A stretch of DNA of 64,000 bases from assembly GCF_003610695.1 (NCBI RefSeq), contig NZ_RAQH01000001.1, positions 744,001 to 808,000 of the forward strand, written 5' to 3'. The position numbers were made by a program, and so were the translations under genes. The notes under the pieces were generated by a model. That model saw nothing but the letters and a program-made list of their open reading frames with translations. It was not told the DNA's origin and did no database searches. Source of the DNA: Epilithonimonas arachidiradicis. GTDB lineage: Bacteria > Bacteroidota > Bacteroidia > Flavobacteriales > Weeksellaceae. Positions 15,849 to 25,437 of the stretch are shown one piece after another. Numbering within the stretch: position 1 is the first letter of the stretch; each line of letters starts with the position of its first letter.

Positions 15849-16529
15849 ATGGAATCTTCTCAAATCGTTTACGAAGACAATCATATGATGATCATCAACA
15901 AAAAAGCCGGACAACTCGTCCAGGGTGATAAAACCGGTGATTTGTCTTTGCTGGAACTGATTAAAGATTTCATCAAAAAAAGAGATGAAAAACCGGGTAA
16001 TGTTTTCCTTGGTTTGGTTCATAGGATTGACAGGCCAACTTCCGGATTGGTGATTTATGCAAAAACTTCCAAAGCGCTTTCACGATTGACTCAGATGGTA
16101 AAGAATCGTGAAGTTAAAAAAACATATTGGGCAGTCGTTGGAAAAGAAATGATTCCGAAATCTCAAAGATTGGTTCATTACCTCAAAAAGAATGAGAAAA
16201 ATAATAAGGCGATTGTCTATCCCAAAGCAACGGAAGGTGCAAAAGAATCGATATTGACTTATAATGTAATCAAGACTTTGGACAATTATCTTTTGCTGGA
16301 AGTTGATTTGGAAACAGGAAGGCATCATCAGATCAGAGCTCAACTGTCGAAAATCGGAGTTCCAATCAAAGGTGATTTGAAATACGGTGCGCCACGTTCC
16401 AATTCTGATGGTGGAATTTCACTTCATGCCAGAAAGCTTGAATTCATTCATCCAGTAACAAAAGAGAATATACAAATCATCGCGCCAGTTCCGCAGAATG
16501 ATGCCGTCTGGAAAGCTTGTGAAGAATAA
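15849..16529 (+). CDS. RluA-family RNA pseudouridine synthase
   Basis: This 226-residue protein isomerises uridine to pseudouridine in rRNA or tRNA. The catalytic motif LVHRIDRPTSGLV carries the nucleophile Asp61, and the later GRHHQIRAQL motif and HARKLEFIHP are characteristic of the RluA branch. No S4 domain is present, so it is the compact single-domain form. The target uridine cannot be read from sequence. It begins 14 bases after the preceding gene but is probably functionally unrelated to it. A bidirectional terminator follows. Confidence 0.93.
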   Translation: MESSQIVYEDNHMMIINKKAGQLVQGDKTGDLSLLELIKDFIKKRDEKPGNVFLGLVHRIDRPTSGLVIYAKTSKALSRLTQMVKNREVKKTYWAVVGKEMIPKSQRLVHYLKKNEKNNKAIVYPKATEGAKESILTYNVIKTLDNYLLLEVDLETGRHHQIRAQLSKIGVPIKGDLKYGAPRSNSDGGISLHARKLEFIHPVTKENIQIIAPVPQNDAVWKACEE

Positions 16530-16537
16530 ATTAATAG

Positions 16538-16566
16538 AAAATCCGAAAGAGTCTCTTTCGGATTTT
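16538..16566. terminator. Bidirectional intrinsic terminator
   Basis: Arms AAAATCCGAAAGA (16538-16550) and TCTTTCGGATTTT (16554-16566) form a 13-bp stem with a 3-base loop. It sits between the convergent RluA and TonB-receptor genes and carries A/T flanks suitable for both strands. Confidence 0.92.
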
Positions 16567-16568
16567 GT

Positions 16569-18716
16569 TTATAAAGTGGTAGAAGTTTCTTCTTTCTTCT
16601 CTTGATTTAACATATTCGGCGCTTCTTTCGCCAACTTATTTTTTGTCGGGATTTTATAATTGAAAGAAAGTCCAAAGCTTCTCGTGTCGTTTTTGTTTCT
16701 GATGTAAACGTTCGGAAGTGCGTTCGTTGTTCTCAGATTCGTTTCGTTGGTATTGAAAACGTCATTAGCAAACAATGTTAGCGTCATTCTGTCTTTATTG
16801 AATTTTCTCGACAGTGATAGATTCAATGTATTATAGAATGATTTGTTTGGATAGAAAAAGAACTCATTTCCTTTTGTTAGGTAAGTGTAATTCGCATTGA
16901 ACTTTACTTTATAAGGCAAAATAAATTGTCCTGATATATTATAAGTCCAATAACCTTTTGGATTAATGATTTGATCTATTTGTTGTAATTGATATGAACC
17001 ATAGAGGAAGATGAAACTCACTTGGTCAGGATTCATATCCATTTTCATAATGTCTTTAAACGGTGTATTGAAAACTGCTAAAGGAATGGGAAATCCGATA
17101 TTGAAATTATGTGTTTTCAGGCGGTCAAGGTTGTCGCTTGTTTGTGAAATAGCATCGCCTTCTCTTTTTACAATTTGTACAACCTGATTCTTTGTATTGG
17201 TAAAATTATATCCGATGAAAGCATAATTCAAAGCGCTTAACTTAATCTCGAAATTATCGAAAATAGTTGGCTGAAGATTTGGGTTTCCAGAAAAATTGAT
17301 GTTTTCACTTTCGTATCGCGTATTATTTGGATTTAGGTTAGCAACATTAGGTAACGTTATTTTCTTATTGTAATTAACATTAAAGAAAGCAATTTTTGGA
17401 ATAATGTTGTATTGAATACTCGCATTAGGAAACACTTTGAATTTTTCAAATGATCTTAATTTATCATAAGTTTGGGTTTCAAAGTCTAAGCTTGTTCCAT
17501 TGATATTATAATATTCTCCACGAAGTCCTAAAACAAAATCCATTTTTCCTTTGGTAGCACTCGCTTCTGAATAAAAAGCAGTCGTCTTGCTTTTATAATC
17601 CAAATTTTCTATTCCAAAAAGATCTGCAGAAAATTCTAATTGATCATAATAAGCACCTAAACTTAATTTTCCTTCATCTAAAACCTTGATTGGCTGAGCG
17701 TAATCCACTCGGAAATTGTAAGCATCTTGACTTGAACCGTTTATCAAATAATTCTCTTGAAATGCGGGAATAGGCGAGAAGTCCATTTTTGTTTGACCAA
17801 AATCATTGCTGAAATTGGTGTATGAGCCTTTGAACTCCAATTTTTTATTCTTATCATCAAATTTTTTCTGATACGTTGCCGTTACCTCATTTCGCGTATT
17901 GCTTTGGTCAATGATGTCCTTACCAGTAGACTCAATTCCTTTTATCAGTTCAAATCTATCTACATAACGATCCGAAGAACCCAGCGAAAGATTGTAATTC
18001 AAAAGCAACCGGTCTTTTCCGATGTCAAATGTGAAGGCGCTTCGCAAATATTGATTTCTGTTGACGTTATCATTGTAAAGTCGAGAGATTTCGTCAATTG
18101 TGGATTTGGTTTCACTTTCGTTATAATTTTGTCCGACATTGAGCTGCCAGCCAAACCACTTGTTTTTGGAATTAAGCGTTAAACTATTATTGAATTTGCT
18201 TCTATAATGGTCATAATTGCTGAAACGATAACCGCCGGCATAAGTTGCAGACAAATAAGATTTAGCATTTTTGCTCGTGATGATATTGATGATTGCGCCA
18301 CCAGAAGTTGCAGGAAATTCCGCTCCTGGTTGGGTAATGATTTCAATTTTTTCGATGCTGTTTGCAGGAAGTCCTTCTAGATAAGCGGTTAGTTGTGTAC
18401 TGTAGATATTTAAAGGTCTTCCGTCCATATAAACATCCAGTGCTTTCCCTTGGTAAATCATCCCTGCCATTTCGGAAACCACCAACCCAGGGATTTTTTG
18501 CAATCCTTCTAATGTGTTACCGGAGTTAAGGTGTGGTTGCTCAGAGAAATCATAAATGGTTCTGTCTGCTTTTTGTTCAACTGCTTTTTTAGTTTTGGTA
18601 ATGGTGACCGCTTCTATTTCTTTTTCTTTGTCCGTTTCTTTTTTTTGTGTTTCCTGTGCGAAGTAGATTTGACTTAGAAATAATACAGAAATTGGAAGGA
18701 TTGATTTTAATTTCAT
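16569..18716 (-). CDS. TonB-dependent receptor, OMP_b-brl type, first of three
   Basis: This 715-residue outer-membrane protein has a signal peptide (residues 1-20), no carboxypeptidase-regulatory-like domain, a plug domain (EIITQPGAEFPATSGGAIINI) and a large beta-barrel ending in FGLSFNYKIPT plus a short extra tail. No SusD partner lies nearby, so it is not a SusC-type glycan receptor. The ligand is unknown. It is in the same orientation as two further receptors, 48 bases downstream of the next one, but is more divergent from them than they are from each other. Confidence 0.88.
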   Translation of the reverse strand: MKLKSILPISVLFLSQIYFAQETQKKETDKEKEIEAVTITKTKKAVEQKADRTIYDFSEQPHLNSGNTLEGLQKIPGLVVSEMAGMIYQGKALDVYMDGRPLNIYSTQLTAYLEGLPANSIEKIEIITQPGAEFPATSGGAIINIITSKNAKSYLSATYAGGYRFSNYDHYRSKFNNSLTLNSKNKWFGWQLNVGQNYNESETKSTIDEISRLYNDNVNRNQYLRSAFTFDIGKDRLLLNYNLSLGSSDRYVDRFELIKGIESTGKDIIDQSNTRNEVTATYQKKFDDKNKKLEFKGSYTNFSNDFGQTKMDFSPIPAFQENYLINGSSQDAYNFRVDYAQPIKVLDEGKLSLGAYYDQLEFSADLFGIENLDYKSKTTAFYSEASATKGKMDFVLGLRGEYYNINGTSLDFETQTYDKLRSFEKFKVFPNASIQYNIIPKIAFFNVNYNKKITLPNVANLNPNNTRYESENINFSGNPNLQPTIFDNFEIKLSALNYAFIGYNFTNTKNQVVQIVKREGDAISQTSDNLDRLKTHNFNIGFPIPLAVFNTPFKDIMKMDMNPDQVSFIFLYGSYQLQQIDQIINPKGYWTYNISGQFILPYKVKFNANYTYLTKGNEFFFYPNKSFYNTLNLSLSRKFNKDRMTLTLFANDVFNTNETNLRTTNALPNVYIRNKNDTRSFGLSFNYKIPTKNKLAKEAPNMLNQEKKEETSTTL

Positions 18717-18764
18717 AGGTTAGTTTATGTAGAATTAGACGTCTTATTTTGGATTTTGTTACAA

Positions 18765-20888
18765 TTAACGCGCTCTATTTTTCTCGTCAAAATCTACGTT
18801 TCGGTTGTTGGCTTTCACTTTTTGATTTCCAAAATTATAAGTCACACTAAAAGTCAATCTTCTAGCATCCCAGTAATTATTAAAGGACTGAACATTATCT
18901 TCAAAATAAACACTGCCCCGGAATCCTGAAGTTTTAAAGATGTCGTTGACAGAAATATTCATCTGGAGTGCTTTTTCCATTAGACTGAATTTCATTCCGG
19001 CATTGACACTCGAGTTTCCTCTGGTCGTCATATTTCTACTTCTGGATGGTAAAGAGTGCCAGTAATTAACAAAAAGAAAAAAAGTTTTAGCCTTGTTCAG
19101 CTGGAAAGTATTGTTGGCAGAATAGTAAAATGACTGTCCGTTTTTTGCCAGTGCCTCATATTTGGTAATCTGGGTATTACTGTAGCTTAATGAAGTGGAT
19201 AAATTGGTTTCCCAAATCTTGAAAAACGTATCGGTATAATTAAGATTAAGGCCATAAGTATCCTCATTATAATAATTATAAAAAGTACTTTCTATATCAA
19301 TGCCGTTGATGAAGGTAATCTGGCCAAAGTTATCTAGACTTCTTTCGTAATACAAACTCGCATTGAATTTACTTTTGAAAATGTAATTAAATTCAAAATT
19401 ATGATTGAAAGAAGGCTGCACACTAGGATTTCCTGCAAAATAACGATTGGGATTGGAGTACCAGCGGAACGGATTCAGAGCACGGAAATAGGGTCTGTTG
19501 ATTCTTCTGGAATAATTGATAATGAATTGATTATTATCATTGGCTTTGTAAGAAATGTAGGCGGTTGGAAATAGTTTTCCATAATTATTCTCTGAACTCA
19601 CTTGGGTGGAAGGAGAGAATCCTTTTGTTTCTGCATATTCATAACGCAACCCGAATTTTGCCGACCATTTCTCTCCAAAGTCTTTACTTGCACTGATGTA
19701 AGCCGCATAATTTTTCTCATCATAATTGAAAAGATTGCTCCTTTGCGGGTCGATAATGTAATCGTTATTGATCAAATTAAAGTAACCGATGTCAGAATTA
19801 TTAGAAAACTGACTGTATTTCAAACCCGTTTCCAATTGTATGTTTTTGAAATTAAGCGTCAAATCGCCCTGTCCGGAATAGATCTCATAATCTACAGAAG
19901 ATAGATTTCTTACAATTTGGTCAGATTGATCAGACAAATCGGTGGTCACAAAATTGACATTGGTTTCCGGAAGATTGCCATAATAATTCGCTCCGAAGCT
20001 TAATTTATGTTCGCCTAACTTTTGGTCATAATAAAGATTCAGCATTTGAGAAGTTGAGGTGGAGCGGTGTTTGGAATTTGTATCTGTATTAAATGTATTG
20101 ACATCGTTCGTGAAATAACGGGAAACAGAATTGATGTCCATATTAGAATGACCTTTGGCCAAATCATAGATTAATCCAACATTGGCTTTTTCACTCAAAG
20201 AATAATCCAAACTTACATTCATTCCCAATCCATCATTCATATCTCGTCTGTCATCTCTGCTGATGCTGGAATTTTCACCAATGATTTTGTAATTTTCAAC
20301 AGACCTTTTCTCACTATCATAACCTCGGAGTTTGATAGAAGATTTTAGTTTTTCGTTTTGATAATTGAGACCAAGCGCGCCGCCAAAACCTCCATAAGTG
20401 GATTGCTGGTAATAGGTATTGGTGTAACCGCTCCAGCCAAGATTCTGATTTTTTTTCAGAATGATATTGATGATTCCACTGTTTCCTTGGGCTTCATATT
20501 TTGCAGGTGGCGTTGTGATGACTTCTATTTTTGAAATGTTTTCCGAACGCAGATTTTTCAGATAGTTCATCAGTTCAGCACCGGAAAGATTCAACATTCG
20601 GTCATTCACCATAACGGAAACACCACTTTTTCCGGCAATCGCAAGCAAGCCTTGTTCTTCATCCACTTTCAGCAAAGGTGTGTTGGCAAGAACTTCTGTT
20701 CCAGAACTTCCTTCCGAAACCATCGAATTCTGAACATTATAAACCAAACGGTCCACTTTTCTTTCGATGATTTTTTTCTTTCCATCCACCGTTACGGTTT
20801 CTATGTTTTGAATTTTTACAGTATCCTGTGTTTGGGCAAAAGATAATGTACTAAATAGTGCTGAGGCAAAAAGTATGGATTTCTTCAT
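18765..20888 (-). CDS. TonB-dependent receptor, OMP_b-brl type, second of three
   Basis: This 707-residue outer-membrane receptor has a signal peptide (residues 1-18, ending SFAQT). The plug segment is ENISKIEVITTPPAKYEAQGNSG, given here as two adjoining pieces, ENISKIEVITTPP and AKYEAQGNSG. The beta-barrel ends in LTFSVTYNFGNQ followed by a basic and acidic tail that finishes FDEKNRAR. It is clearly paralogous to the third receptor: both share ISKIEVITTPP, SGIINIILKKN-like strands, FSLMEKxLQ and the terminal FDEKxRA. A gene duplication is likely. No TonB box is obvious. The ligand is unknown. Confidence 0.88.
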   Translation of the reverse strand: MKKSILFASALFSTLSFAQTQDTVKIQNIETVTVDGKKKIIERKVDRLVYNVQNSMVSEGSSGTEVLANTPLLKVDEEQGLLAIAGKSGVSVMVNDRMLNLSGAELMNYLKNLRSENISKIEVITTPPAKYEAQGNSGIINIILKKNQNLGWSGYTNTYYQQSTYGGFGGALGLNYQNEKLKSSIKLRGYDSEKRSVENYKIIGENSSISRDDRRDMNDGLGMNVSLDYSLSEKANVGLIYDLAKGHSNMDINSVSRYFTNDVNTFNTDTNSKHRSTSTSQMLNLYYDQKLGEHKLSFGANYYGNLPETNVNFVTTDLSDQSDQIVRNLSSVDYEIYSGQGDLTLNFKNIQLETGLKYSQFSNNSDIGYFNLINNDYIIDPQRSNLFNYDEKNYAAYISASKDFGEKWSAKFGLRYEYAETKGFSPSTQVSSENNYGKLFPTAYISYKANDNNQFIINYSRRINRPYFRALNPFRWYSNPNRYFAGNPSVQPSFNHNFEFNYIFKSKFNASLYYERSLDNFGQITFINGIDIESTFYNYYNEDTYGLNLNYTDTFFKIWETNLSTSLSYSNTQITKYEALAKNGQSFYYSANNTFQLNKAKTFFLFVNYWHSLPSRSRNMTTRGNSSVNAGMKFSLMEKALQMNISVNDIFKTSGFRGSVYFEDNVQSFNNYWDARRLTFSVTYNFGNQKVKANNRNVDFDEKNRAR

Positions 20889-20952
20889 ATCATTAATGAC
20901 AACTGATTTGCAGGATTTATTACATTATGTTAATTAGATTTATCAAATGAAG

Positions 20953-23055
20953 TTAGTTCGCTCTGTCTTTTTCTTCGAAATTAATCTGCTTTTTGTTGAT
21001 TTGTTTTTTCTTATTTCCGAAAGTATAATTCACGCTCAAACGAAAACTTCTGCCATCCCAGTAATTATTAAAATGCTGACTATTATCTCTGAAATACATA
21101 TCTCCACGGAATCGCTGAGCAAAAATATTCGTCACTGTTGCATTGATTTGAAGTTGCTTTTCCATTAGAGAAAACTTGATTCCGGAATTCAGATTGGAGA
21201 AATTATGGAAATAAGAATTCACATTTTTGTAAGGTAAACTTTGATCGTAGTTTAGGAATAGAGAAACCGTTTTTGATTTATTTAAAATGAATGTATTGTT
21301 GATAGAATAACTTACAGAAGTTCCTTTGGATGTTTCCGCACTGATATTGAAAACTTCTGAGTTTTGATAAGATGCGTTTGCAGAAATAGTGGCTTCCCAG
21401 AATTTGAAGAAAGTATCTGTGTAAGAAACATTAGCTCCATAAAAATTATTGTTATAGTAATTCTGATAATCTCCATTTTGAGAAATACCATCCAAGTAAC
21501 CGATTTGTCCAAAAGCATTAGTCAATCTAAGATAATAAACGCTTGTCGAAAACTTGTTATTATACGTATAACCTAATTCATAATTGTTGATGTAAGAAGG
21601 CGTCAATAAAGGGTTCCCTGATGAATAAGAATATGGATTTTCGTACCAGCGGAACGGATTCAAGTTGCTCATACTTGGTCGGTTAATTCTTCTTGAATAC
21701 GAAAGACTGAACACATTTTTATCCTCTTTGTAAGAGACAAAAGCCGAAGGAAACCATTGTCCGTAATCGAATTGATTCGCGGTGCTTTTTACAAACGTAT
21801 GTTCATATCGGATTCCCGCTTTGGTTTCCCAATGTTCCCCAAAATTCTTAGCAAAACTTGCGTAAACAGCGTAATTTTCTTCTTGATATCTAAAGGTGCT
21901 GCTTTTTTTGTCGTCGATGATATATTGACTGTCTTTTAAATCAAGGTATTTCAAGTCTGCAGAATTTCTGAATTGATTGAATTTAACACCTGTTTCAATC
22001 GTTCCAAATTTAAATGGCAATTCTAAGTCGCCTTGAACAGAGAAAATCTGAGGTGTGATTTTTGACAACGTTTTCACATCCTGAATCGTATTTTCTGGCA
22101 GTGTCAAAGTCGAGAAATTAACTTCGGTGTCGTTATTATTTTTATAAAAATTAGTAGCGAAACTCAGCTTTTTTCCAAACGAATCCAACTTCAAATCATA
22201 ATAAGCACTCAAAGTATGGGTCGGAGATTTTTCTCTATGAAATGTATTGGTCAAAAGATTAGTTTCTGTCAAATCAGAACTGATGTTTCTCGTTGTGTTA
22301 AAGATATCCATTCCTGATTTTTCGTGTCCAAAAATATACTCCATTCCAACTTCGGAGTTTTTATTGATTTTATAAGACGCGTTAAGACTTGGTGTCAAAT
22401 CCTGCCACATATCTTTTCTTGTAGACTCACTGTAATTTTGAGATTCTCCAAGTATAGTATATCTTTCATTAGAGCGTTTTGCCCCATCAATGTAGCTTGT
22501 TTTTAAACTTAAACTAAGCTTTTCGGTTTGGTAATTCAGTGTTCCGTTGGTGGTTCCGTTAAAATAAGTTCTTTGTGTGAAACCTGTGCTGATATTTCCG
22601 CTAAAACCTAGATTCGGATTTTTCTTTAGAATGATATTAATAAGTCCACTATTTCCCTGTGCTTCATATTTGGAAGGCGGCGTTGTAATCACTTCAATTT
22701 TCGAAATATTTTCAGAACGAATCGATTTCAGATAATTCAAAAGAGCAGTTCCGGAAAGATTCAGCATTTTTCCGTTTATCATCACATTTACATTACTTTT
22801 TCCTGTGATAGAAATGGTTCCGAGATTCTCATCCACTTTCAACATTGGAACATTGGCAAGCGTTTCGCCGGCATCCATTCCTTGTGAAGCGATTGATGCA
22901 TCCACATTGAAGATTAATCGGTCGGCTTTTCTTTCCAATAATTTTTTCTTTACGAGAATGTTGACCTGTTCGATTTCTTTAAGACTGTCTTTTTGTGTCT
23001 GCGCAAAAGTTGCAGTTGAAAGTAGAGTTGTGATGAATAAGTATTTCAGTTTCAT
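20953..23055 (-). CDS. TonB-dependent receptor, OMP_b-brl type, third of three
   Basis: This is a protein of about 700 residues with a signal peptide (MKLKYLFITTLLSTATFAQT), plug domain and beta-barrel, paralogous to the neighbour at 18765-20888. I choose the ATG at 23055 over the one at 23112: the signal peptide starts there, and a TACCTTTG promoter box on the same strand (23076-23083) lies between the two. It is the promoter-proximal member of the three-gene run (gap to the next is 64 bases). It diverges from a small lipoprotein gene followed by a LytS/LytTR pair, which may respond to the same signal. Confidence 0.88.
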   Translation of the reverse strand: MKLKYLFITTLLSTATFAQTQKDSLKEIEQVNILVKKKLLERKADRLIFNVDASIASQGMDAGETLANVPMLKVDENLGTISITGKSNVNVMINGKMLNLSGTALLNYLKSIRSENISKIEVITTPPSKYEAQGNSGLINIILKKNPNLGFSGNISTGFTQRTYFNGTTNGTLNYQTEKLSLSLKTSYIDGAKRSNERYTILGESQNYSESTRKDMWQDLTPSLNASYKINKNSEVGMEYIFGHEKSGMDIFNTTRNISSDLTETNLLTNTFHREKSPTHTLSAYYDLKLDSFGKKLSFATNFYKNNNDTEVNFSTLTLPENTIQDVKTLSKITPQIFSVQGDLELPFKFGTIETGVKFNQFRNSADLKYLDLKDSQYIIDDKKSSTFRYQEENYAVYASFAKNFGEHWETKAGIRYEHTFVKSTANQFDYGQWFPSAFVSYKEDKNVFSLSYSRRINRPSMSNLNPFRWYENPYSYSSGNPLLTPSYINNYELGYTYNNKFSTSVYYLRLTNAFGQIGYLDGISQNGDYQNYYNNNFYGANVSYTDTFFKFWEATISANASYQNSEVFNISAETSKGTSVSYSINNTFILNKSKTVSLFLNYDQSLPYKNVNSYFHNFSNLNSGIKFSLMEKQLQINATVTNIFAQRFRGDMYFRDNSQHFNNYWDGRSFRLSVNYTFGNKKKQINKKQINFEEKDRAN

Positions 23056-23075
23056 AATTTTTGATTTTGTTGAGA

Positions 23076-23083
23076 CAAAGGTA
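23076..23083 (-). promoter_or_regulatory. -7 box of the TonB-receptor run
   Basis: The minus strand reads TACCTTTG, matching TAnnTTTG, about 20 bases before the preferred ATG at 23055. No good TTG element is seen at the usual distance, so the promoter may need an activator. Confidence 0.45.
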
Positions 23084-23207
23084 TTTTCCAAGTTTTTTTT
23101 ATGAAATAGCATTTAGATTTGACCCGGCTTTAATCCGACCAAAATATTTTCATCGATAAAAAATCGGGGTTCATAGAAATTGCCCGTCGAAATCTTTTTG
23201 TTGTTAT

Positions 23208-23215
23208 TACTTTTG
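23208..23215 (+). promoter_or_regulatory. -7 box directly before the small lipoprotein gene
   Basis: TACTTTTG matches TAnnTTTG and ends 4 bases before the ATG at 23220. If used, the transcript would be nearly leaderless. A TTG lies at 23180-23182, a little farther than usual (25 bases). Confidence 0.4.
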
Positions 23216-23219
23216 AGCT

Positions 23220-23567
23220 ATGAAAAAATTAATACTCATTCTAATTTTAATATCTACGGTTTCCTGTATTGGTAACCATAGAGTAGATGTCTGGAAAACG
23301 CTGACGATAGCTTCCGGTGATAGCATCATTATTAATAAAGTAAAATCACCTGCAACTTTATCCATTAAAAATCTATCAGATAAAGAAGTAGAAATGGTTT
23401 CTGAACTGAAAATGCAGAAAAGTATATCGGCTAATTCTGAGTTTACTTACAGATTGCCTAAAAAAAGTAACTTGATTTTAAAAAATAAAAATGCGGAAAT
23501 GGTTTCTATACATTTGCATTATTCATCTAATAAACCGATTCTAATTAATCACAAAGAACTACGATGA
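23220..23567 (+). CDS. Small lipoprotein upstream of LytS-type kinase
   Basis: This 115-residue protein has a lipoprotein signal (MKKLILILILISTVSCIG, Cys16). The short mature beta-rich domain (DSIIINKVKSPATLSIKNLSD, with a later LPKKSNLILKNKNAEMVSIHLHY) has no recognised family. The stop overlaps the start of the histidine kinase gene by 4 bases (ATGA), so the two are translationally coupled. The lipoprotein could be a periplasmic input or accessory to the kinase. This is inferred from coupling only. Confidence 0.75.
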   Translation: MKKLILILILISTVSCIGNHRVDVWKTLTIASGDSIIINKVKSPATLSIKNLSDKEVEMVSELKMQKSISANSEFTYRLPKKSNLILKNKNAEMVSIHLHYSSNKPILINHKELR

Positions 23568-24571
23568 AAAAACAACAGCTCTTATTTCTCCATATATTTT
23601 ATTGGTGTATTTACATTCTCGGAACTTTTATATTTCCTTATTTAGTATTCGAAACAGAAGCCGATTATTTTAAAATAACCTTTGCTATTACAAGCTTTAT
23701 ATGTTTTTACGTCAACTATTTTTTTGTAATTCCGAAGTTCTTCAATATTCAAAATCTCTCCAAAACACTGCTTGCTTTTCTTTTAAGTGTTTTTTGTTTT
23801 GTATTGATTCGCTATTGTGTGGAAGAGATTTTCTCGCCTTATTTTTTTGGGATCAGGAATTACAATGAGAAAACATCTTTGAGTTTTTATTTTTATGATA
23901 ATATCTATTACAGCAGTACAACGATTTTTATAAGCACGGTTTTTTGTTTGTTCAAGTTGATGTCCGATGCCGAAATTGAGAAAAGACAATTAATAGAAGA
24001 AAAAAAGAACTCCGAGCTTCAGGCTTTGAAGACGCAAATCAATCCTCATTTTATCTTCAATACTTTGAATAATATTTATTCTTTGGTTTATCAGCAATCA
24101 GAAAAAGCACTACCAGCTATTGAAGAATTGAGTCAGTTGTTAAGATACAGCACAAAAGATTTGGAAAAAGATTTTATTTCTTTGGAAAAAGAAATTGGCT
24201 ATCTTGAAAGTCTGATTGAGCTTGAAAAATTAAGAATCAAAAATCCGGAATTATTAATCATTGAGAAGAGAATCAATTTTCCGAATCTTAATATTTCACC
24301 GATGCTTCTCGTTCCTTTTGTAGAGAATGCCTTCAAACACGGTGATTTTTCAGGAAAAGGATTTACTTTGAAAATTTCTGATGAGAATCAAAAACTTCAT
24401 TTTCATCTTCATAATTTTAAAAAACAACGTTCCAAAGATTCACTTTCGGGAATTGGGATTGGCAATGTGAAAAAACGACTGGAAATCCTTTATCCAAAAA
24501 AACACGAACTCAATATTATCGAAACCGAAATAGAATATTCTGTAGATTTGAAAATCGATTTGAATATATAA
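23564..24571 (+). CDS. LytS/YehU-type sensor histidine kinase
   Basis: This 335-residue kinase has about four N-terminal membrane helices (to residue ~130), a short coiled segment, then the His_kinase domain with QINPHFIFNTLN (phospho-acceptor His162) and an HATPase_c-like domain (VPFVENAFKHG, GIGIGNVKKRL). It lacks a separate sensor domain, so signal input probably comes through the membrane helices or the coupled lipoprotein. The cognate regulator is the LytTR gene at 24711, separated by an inverted-repeat element. Kinases of this class are frequent beside TonB receptors in flavobacteria. Confidence 0.92.
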   Translation: MKKQQLLFLHIFYWCIYILGTFIFPYLVFETEADYFKITFAITSFICFYVNYFFVIPKFFNIQNLSKTLLAFLLSVFCFVLIRYCVEEIFSPYFFGIRNYNEKTSLSFYFYDNIYYSSTTIFISTVFCLFKLMSDAEIEKRQLIEEKKNSELQALKTQINPHFIFNTLNNIYSLVYQQSEKALPAIEELSQLLRYSTKDLEKDFISLEKEIGYLESLIELEKLRIKNPELLIIEKRINFPNLNISPMLLVPFVENAFKHGDFSGKGFTLKISDENQKLHFHLHNFKKQRSKDSLSGIGIGNVKKRLEILYPKKHELNIIETEIEYSVDLKIDLNI

Positions 24572-24674
24572 ACCACAAAAGTCACAAAAGAGTTGAAATT
24601 GAAAGAAACAATGGCTATTTTGTTCTTTTATATTGCTTTATTTTTCAATCATTTCTTTTGTGACTTTCGTGGTT
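24571..24674. repeat. Inverted repeat, ACCACAAAAGTCACAAAAG family, copy 2
   Basis: Left arm 24571-24591 is identical to that of copy 1 at 13920-13940; right arm 24654-24674 differs from perfect complementarity at one base (TTTCGT for TTTTGT). The loop is 62 bases, against 13 in copy 1, and unrelated in sequence. The element begins on the last base of the kinase stop codon and splits the kinase from its response regulator. Confidence 0.85.
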
Positions 24675-24710
24675 GAAAAAATTAAAAAGGAGTAAATATA
24701 ATATTAGTTA

Positions 24711-25397
24711 ATGAAAAGAATTAAATGTATCGTTGTGGATGACGAGCCTCTCGCAGTTTCTTTGCTAGGAAGTTACGTTGAAAAAATTCCGTTTTTTGAA
24801 TTGGTTTTTTCAACAGAAAACCCAATTGAAGCAATGGAATTTATCCAAAATAATGAAGCCGATTTGATTTTTTTGGATATTCAAATGCCAGAACTGACAG
24901 GGATTAATTTTATGAAAATCGTCGGCAATAAGCTGAAATATATTCTTACAACAGCTTACGCAGAATATGCTATGGAAGGCTACGAACATAATGTTGTCGA
25001 TTATCTTCTGAAACCAATTTCGTTTGCTCGTTTTGAAAAAAGTGCATTAAAAGCGCAAGAACGTTTTGCTGTCAGTCAAGATTCGCTGGGTTCTTATTTC
25101 TTTGTGAAATCTTCGGGACAACAGCATAAAGTCAATTTCAATGAGATTCTTTTTATAGAAAGCATCAAAGATTATGTCAATATCAAAACTGAAAATCAGG
25201 AATACATCGTTCTTGAGACTTTGAAATCTCTGGAAAATCAACTGCCTGAGAATTTCGCAAGAGTTCATAAATCTTTTATCATCAACATTGATAAAATCGA
25301 GAAAATGGATGTAAAAAATGTCTCTATAAATTCCGAAATCGAAATCCCAATCGGAGAAACTTACAAATCCGAATTCTTTTTGAAAATTAAAAAATAA
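24711..25397 (+). CDS. LytTR-type response regulator
   Basis: This 228-residue regulator has an N-terminal receiver domain (acidic pair DDE at 10-12, phospho-acceptor Asp56 in FLDIQMPEL, Lys in LLKPISFARF) and a C-terminal LytTR DNA-binding domain (FIESIKDYVNIKT, FARVHKSFIINIDKIEKM). It is the partner of the LytS-type kinase upstream. Likely targets include the adjacent TonB-receptor promoter, but no LytTR direct repeats were identified with confidence. It has no TAnnTTTG box right before it, so it may be transcribed from the kinase promoter through the repeat. Confidence 0.93.
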   Translation: MKRIKCIVVDDEPLAVSLLGSYVEKIPFFELVFSTENPIEAMEFIQNNEADLIFLDIQMPELTGINFMKIVGNKLKYILTTAYAEYAMEGYEHNVVDYLLKPISFARFEKSALKAQERFAVSQDSLGSYFFVKSSGQQHKVNFNEILFIESIKDYVNIKTENQEYIVLETLKSLENQLPENFARVHKSFIINIDKIEKMDVKNVSINSEIEIPIGETYKSEFFLKIKK

Positions 25398-25437
25398 TAG
25401 TTTATATCCATAATATTCTAAATTTCTTCTCTTCTAA

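Noticed and set aside
16569-23055. Possible polysaccharide utilisation locus
   Set aside because: The receptors lack SusD partners and carbohydrate-active enzymes nearby, so they are not SusCD pairs.
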